This document shows positions 60,578 to 64,000 of a stretch of 64,000 nucleotides of DNA, one piece after another. The stretch comes from CAZEAP01 sp964510315. Lineage in GTDB: Bacteria; Planctomycetota; Brocadiia; SM23-32. A model generated the notes under the pieces. The model ran no database searches and was not told the origin of the DNA. It saw only the letters and a program-made list of their open reading frames with translations. The stretch covers positions 40,586 to 104,585 of the forward strand of contig CAZEAP010000010.1 of NCBI GenBank assembly GCA_964510315.1, written 5' to 3'. Each line of letters begins with the position of its first letter. The first letter of the stretch is position 1. The position numbers and the translations under genes were made by a program.

Positions 60578-60869
60578 CCGATTCCTCCGTCAGCCGGGAG
60601 GGGATACGACGCCTGAGCTCTGCCACGTACGCCTCGTCCGCGCGGATGCTCTCGTCGAGTTCGTCACGATGGTCGTAGTAGTATGCGAGGGCGGCGTAGA
60701 CGTCGGCCAGCGAGAGGTTGTGCTCGGCCGCGATCTCGTCAGCGCTTCTGCCCAGCCGCTCATGCCAGATCACGACATCCTGCACGGTGATCCGGTGCCC
60801 CGCGATGCGCGGTTTACCACCGGCAACTCCCGGCGTGATTTCGATGTGATGATCGAGTGAAATAGCCAT
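60570..60869 (-). CDS. DUF433 antitoxin
   Basis: 99 residues. IEITPGVAGGKPRIAGHRIT and VQDVVIWHERLGRSADEIAA with LADVYAALAYYYDHRDELD are the DUF433 signature, including a helix-turn-helix; a charged tail follows. DUF433 proteins pair with DUF5615 PIN-like toxins and probably repress their own operon. ATG 60869 follows GGAGGAT. The pair stands on the right flank of the defence island. Confidence 0.9.
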   Translation of the reverse strand: MAISLDHHIEITPGVAGGKPRIAGHRITVQDVVIWHERLGRSADEIAAEHNLSLADVYAALAYYYDHRDELDESIRADEAYVAELRRRIPSRLTEESDA

Positions 60870-61006
60870 CGCGATCCTCCGCTCAGCCCTTGGACTGATC
60901 TTGCCTTGCTCCCAGGCATTCTACCATTTCAACGCCACCGAAGCCAGAAGTGGAAGGGCGCCAAAGCGGCACGGTCCTGAGCTCTTCCCCCTCTGAATGC
61001 CCTGAG

Positions 61007-62779
61007 CTATCCGAACTCTCTCAGCATTTTCATGAAGTTGCGCTTGCGCTTGAACTCTATGCGCAGTGAATCGATGTATTGCTCAAACTTGTCCTGTTCG
61101 GCGAGCCGGTCCGTGAGCTTCTGAATCCTGCGCACCAGCCGCGTGGCGTCGCGGTAGGCGGCGTTCTTGGTGAGCTGTACGAGTCGGGCAACTTTGCCCT
61201 GGTAGATCTTGATGGCATCCCGCGGGTGATCGTCTTCGCGCAACGCCGCAAGTTCGAGCCACTGCTCGCGCCAGCAGCCGTACTTCTGGGCGGCCTGCCA
61301 GGCGGCATCGGAATCCTTTTCCCACAGGTACACCTTGACAAGCTGCGTGCCGTCGGCGGGGCGCTGCCATGACCATCTCCGCCCGGCGTCGTCGGCGTTC
61401 TGAGATTCGGCCTGCTCCGCCATGTGCGCCAGGGCATGCTCCCGCCATCGAGGCCAATCGCCCGCCCGCTCGGCATGTTCCTTCAGCCGCTTGTATGTAT
61501 TGAGGTTGGGTTGCGCGGAGAAGCCACCCCACATCAACTCTGACGCCTCCGAATGACGGCCACGGCGGTGGTATTCGTTTGCCAGGAACTCCCGGAGGCC
61601 AGGGTCAAGGCTATCGGGGAACGCCGCCAGCCCTTTCTCGGCCCATTCCATGGCCTTGTTGTACTGGCGGTCTCCTCTGTATATCTCCGCGATATCGAGG
61701 TAGTTGTAGGGACGGGACAGGTCGCGGCTCTTGATCGCCACGAGTTCCTCTATGTCCCCCTCGGCTTCGGCGAGTGATTCCATGATGCGCCTCAGGGCGT
61801 AGCGGGAGTGACCGTACGATCCCTCACCGCCGGGCTTGAGCTTGGGAAGCCCCCGCCACTTCTCCTCCGCCAGCCTGCGATACTCGGCCAGCCCTTCCTC
61901 GCCCAGCACGTCCGCGTAGGTCTGGGCCGCCCCGGAAAAGGCATCGTAGCCGGAGGTGATCTCATGCAGGAAAAGACTCTCAGCCAGCGCCTTCGGGTCT
62001 GGTTCCGCCGCCACGCATGCCTCCTGGTGGAGTTCCTCCAGTTGGTAGAGGACATCCCCCAGCATGCCACTGGAGTCGTCCACGTGGTCCAGCGCGCCTT
62101 CGACCGCTTCGACAGCATACTCGCTCAGCTCCACCACCTCTTCCGCGTGGCCCTCGTGCAGCAGGTTCTCAATCTCATCGAGCACTTCATTCACGCTCGT
62201 GGCAAAGTCGAAGGACGCCTCGTAGCCCACGAAACCTATCGAGGACGTGGCCTCATCAACCGCTCTCTTGAATGCCTCGATGCTCGGGCCTTCTCCTTTG
62301 CTCATCGCCGCACGGGTGGCCAGGCGACGCAGCAGGCTCTCGTCCAGCTTCGCCTGCGCGACGATGATCTCAATCAGTTCCTCACGGTCTTCTCCGGAGA
62401 GATACTCCCGGATGGTCTCCAGGTGCGTGACGCCGGTTTCCGGCCCGCCCTCGCCCGGATCGGTCGAGTGAGAAGGCCCCTCTCCGGGGTGGAGTTCGCC
62501 GATGCCCTTCTCCAGGCACTCAAGACCGGTGGCAACGCAGTGCTTGCAGAAGACCCCCTCGTCCCCCATCGGGCAGGTGCAAGCGCCGTGTATCCGGTCC
62601 TCGCCGGCCCAGAGTTCCACCTTGTATTCGTGGGTCCCTATGACCTTGGCGATCACCGTGGTCCCATCGACCATGAGGCGGAACACACGCCCCTGCTCGA
62701 AGTACCCCACGCCCCGGTCCCAGGAACCGGAGTCGGTCAGCTCTCGCAGCTTTTCCTTTGTAATCTGCACCGTACTCAT
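61007..62779 (-). CDS. SWIM zinc-finger protein with TPR-like repeats
   Basis: 590 residues. The SWIM motif CxCx(n)CxH is ACTCPMGDEGVFCKHCVATG near residue 55, preceded by the beta-hairpin VGYFEQGRVFRLMVDGTTVI. The rest is alpha-helical with TPR-like units such as YLDIAEIYRGDRQYNKAMEW and EYHRRGRHSEASELMWGGFS, ending in a basic KRKRNFMKML segment. SWIM proteins bind DNA or protein; bacterial versions are often beside SWI2/SNF2 helicases, but none is here. ATG 62779; weak ribosome binding site. Confidence 0.85.
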   Translation of the reverse strand: MSTVQITKEKLRELTDSGSWDRGVGYFEQGRVFRLMVDGTTVIAKVIGTHEYKVELWAGEDRIHGACTCPMGDEGVFCKHCVATGLECLEKGIGELHPGEGPSHSTDPGEGGPETGVTHLETIREYLSGEDREELIEIIVAQAKLDESLLRRLATRAAMSKGEGPSIEAFKRAVDEATSSIGFVGYEASFDFATSVNEVLDEIENLLHEGHAEEVVELSEYAVEAVEGALDHVDDSSGMLGDVLYQLEELHQEACVAAEPDPKALAESLFLHEITSGYDAFSGAAQTYADVLGEEGLAEYRRLAEEKWRGLPKLKPGGEGSYGHSRYALRRIMESLAEAEGDIEELVAIKSRDLSRPYNYLDIAEIYRGDRQYNKAMEWAEKGLAAFPDSLDPGLREFLANEYHRRGRHSEASELMWGGFSAQPNLNTYKRLKEHAERAGDWPRWREHALAHMAEQAESQNADDAGRRWSWQRPADGTQLVKVYLWEKDSDAAWQAAQKYGCWREQWLELAALREDDHPRDAIKIYQGKVARLVQLTKNAAYRDATRLVRRIQKLTDRLAEQDKFEQYIDSLRIEFKRKRNFMKMLREFG

Positions 62780-63284
62780 CCCGTGCCCTTGTGGGTAGTT
62801 GACCGGCACGGTCCGCACAAGCTGCGCCTCGACCAGTCGCCGGGCGGATTCAGCGGGTCCCTGCGTGCCCTCAGGGGATAGAGTCTATTCGCGGCCGGTA
62901 CGGTTCGCAAGCAATGGACGTGGCGAGGACATAGACCTGTGGGAACTGCCGCCCGCCGATGTCGGCCCGTTCATGGCGCGCCGCCGCTTGACAGGGGAAC
63001 AGCGACAGGTAGAATCAGTTCCAGGAGCCGGAGCGGTGGAGCACGGGTCCAAGTACCAGGTAAGAAACTGAGAAAGCCTGGGGCGTCGGGACAAAGCCTT
63101 CAAAAGGCTCGTTGATCTGGGTTTCCAGAGCGCCCGTTTCAGTGTGCCATATCCGCTGCGGCTCTTTCCACGTGCCGACCTCGCGAAACCCGTCGGCTCG
63201 GCGAACTCCAGGAGGGCAACGGACGCGCAGCTTTTTCGTGCCCGCGGGTCAACAGGATGGCTTCTCCCCAACGCAAGTGGACCT
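62780..63284. other. 505-bp gap with an orphan promoter-like site
   Basis: No supported gene. The only structured items are the promoter-like site at 62988-63015 and a small hairpin AGCCTT-CAA-AAGGCT near 63096-63110. Confidence 0.4.
62988..63015 (+). promoter_or_regulatory. Orphan sigma-70-like site
   Basis: TTGACA (62988-62993), 16-bp spacer, TAGAAT (63010-63015), with no gene on the plus strand downstream. Could drive a small RNA ending near the 63.1-kb hairpin, or be chance. Confidence 0.3.
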
Positions 63285-63647
63285 TCAAGCAGCGCTTCCG
63301 AACCGGCGCGTGGCCAGGCCTTCCATGATGTCCTTCTCATCCCGCTGGGCCAGGAAGGACAGCGCCTCGATCAGCAGCCGCCGGAGCTGGCCGAGGTCGC
63401 CGGCATGGCCGTGGTCCACGCCCTCGGTGGCGGCGTAGGCGGTGTGCTGCTGCAGCTCGAGCTCCAGCCAGTCGAGCACTGCCGCGACATCGCGCTTCAT
63501 GCTGACGTAGGTCTTGTGCGCCGACGCCCGCCTCGGGTCGGTGGGCGTGGTGGGCCCGCCGCAGTCCGGGCAGGCGCCGTCCTCGACCACCTCGTCGGCC
63601 AGCCACTCGGTTTCGCAATCCAGACAGACTCGCCATTTCCTGCTCAC
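63285..63647 (-). CDS. Small zinc-ribbon protein, mobile-element-like
   Basis: 120 residues. The N-terminus is a zinc ribbon: RVCLDCETEWLADEVVEDG, then ACPDCGGPTTPTDPRRA (CxxC...CxxC). The rest is helical, with KRDVAAVLDWLELELQQHTA. Small proteins of this kind are typical of plasmids, phages and integrative elements. ATG 63647 has AAGGAGGT 7 bp upstream. It follows the 73-residue gene by 12 bp. Confidence 0.7.
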   Translation of the reverse strand: MSRKWRVCLDCETEWLADEVVEDGACPDCGGPTTPTDPRRASAHKTYVSMKRDVAAVLDWLELELQQHTAYAATEGVDHGHAGDLGQLRRLLIEALSFLAQRDEKDIMEGLATRRFGSAA

Positions 63648-63659
63648 GTCGACCTCCTT

Positions 63660-63881
63660 TCAGTCCTGCTCGCGCCCTTCGAGGGCGTCGATGGTGTCCT
63701 GCATGGTGACCATGCCGCTTCCGCCGACGGCGTCGGCGATGTGGGCAAGCCAGTAGGCGTCGGCCTGCTCGTAGAGGAACTCGTCCTCGCACGCGCGAAG
63801 CGCGGTGCGCGCCTGCTCGAGCGCCTCCTCGATGGCCTCCCTGGCGTCCAGGAGAATCTCGGCCGCTTCGATCCGGTCCAT
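63660..63881 (-). CDS. Small helical acidic protein
   Basis: 73 residues, unrecognised. Entirely helical in appearance (RIEAAEILLDAREAIEEALE, then EQARTALRACEDEFLYEQAD) and strongly acidic. ATG 63881 has AGGGGGG 9 bp upstream. Middle gene of a three-gene string with 12-bp spacings, resembling mobile-element cargo. Confidence 0.65.
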   Translation of the reverse strand: MDRIEAAEILLDAREAIEEALEQARTALRACEDEFLYEQADAYWLAHIADAVGGSGMVTMQDTIDALEGREQD

Positions 63882-63893
63882 CGTGTCCCCCCT

Positions 63894-64000
63894 TCAGTCG
63901 GCCAGGCGCTGAATCGCCTGCCAATAGTCCTCGACGTCGCCGTTCGTGCCGACGTGCCCGTCGAGCGCGTGCTGGACGCGCCGGGCCATCTCGTAGAGGT
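63894..64000 (-). CDS. C-terminal end of a gene cut by the window edge
   Basis: Only the last 34 codons are inside, ending VEDYWQAIQRLAD at the TGA (63896-63894). Same strand and 12-bp spacing as the two small genes, so part of the same operon. Function unknown. Confidence 0.55.
   Translation of the reverse strand, partial: LYEMARRVQHALDGHVGTNGDVEDYWQAIQRLAD

Overview
The window is G+C-rich, gene-dense bacterial chromosome. The gene content (a DUF6785-type membrane protein, several unusual glycoside hydrolases, an archaeal-type phosphoglycerate mutase next to hom, GH57 and DUF4912 beside glycogen genes, many decaying gene remnants) resembles uncultivated Planctomycetota, Armatimonadota, Hydrogenedentota or Sumerlaeota. 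There is no rRNA or phylogenetic marker here that lets me choose. Promoters look like ordinary sigma-70 sites (TTGACA / TATAAT with 16-18 bp spacers), and most starts carry GGAGG-type ribosome binding sites.

Layout. 1-4.3 kb: minus-strand cell-surface/lipid cluster (LPG-synthase-like membrane protein, alkaline-phosphatase-superfamily enzyme, GT4 and GT2 glycosyltransferases). 4.5-4.7 kb: tRNA-Gln(CTG) and tRNA-Glu(CTC). 5.2-9.9 kb: a membrane/aminopropyltransferase-like/TPR fusion and a GH130 mannoside phosphorylase. 10.2-12.8 kb: tRNA-Val(CAC), a creatininase-family hydrolase, a QueG-like Fe-S protein, and broken pieces of a [NiFe]-hydrogenase large subunit and of msrA. 12.8-18.1 kb: a DUF4062-nucleotidyltransferase fusion, a RelA/SpoT-TPR-SLOG-RyR fusion and an HELVH metallopeptidase, all on the minus strand. 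This is the strongest candidate for an undescribed nucleotide-signalling or conflict system. 18.1-23.5 kb: DUF6785 membrane protein, panB and a run of gene remnants (aldo/keto reductase, DUF1593, IS66 transposase, glycosidase). 23.5-26.0 kb: hom with a phosphoglycerate-mutase-family partner. 26.2-36.2 kb: a nearly gapless glycogen/galactose operon (galT, glgA, histidine kinase, response regulator, glgC, DUF4912, GH57 branching enzyme). 36.4-42.9 kb: tatD, gltX, a GGDEF protein, argC and a fuculokinase-like FGGY kinase. 43.0-43.5 kb: a non-coding hairpin array bounded by a 16-bp inverted repeat. 43.6-54.0 kb: lpdA, lipB, lipA and a free-standing lipoyl domain, then holB, rsgA and three carbohydrate genes (GHL6/fucosidase-like, cupin, GH28).

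54.2-60 kb is an accessory island. It holds a GIY-YIG remnant, a TSPPY DNA methyltransferase convergent with a two-gene operon (a basic-linker protein and a GHKL ATPase) driven by a near-consensus leaderless promoter, and three copies of a ~60-bp repeat around this cassette. 60.2-64 kb: a DUF433/DUF5615 toxin-antitoxin pair, a SWIM zinc-finger/TPR protein, and three tightly packed small genes at the edge that look like mobile-element cargo.

How the genes fit together: the glycogen operon pairs synthesis and branching with a sensory kinase; the lip cluster can lipoylate and reoxidise a carrier although no E1/E2 is present; fuculokinase, GHL6, GH28 and GH130 point to plant or algal polysaccharide use; the 12.8-18.1 kb and 54.8-59.1 kb blocks look like defence or stress modules.
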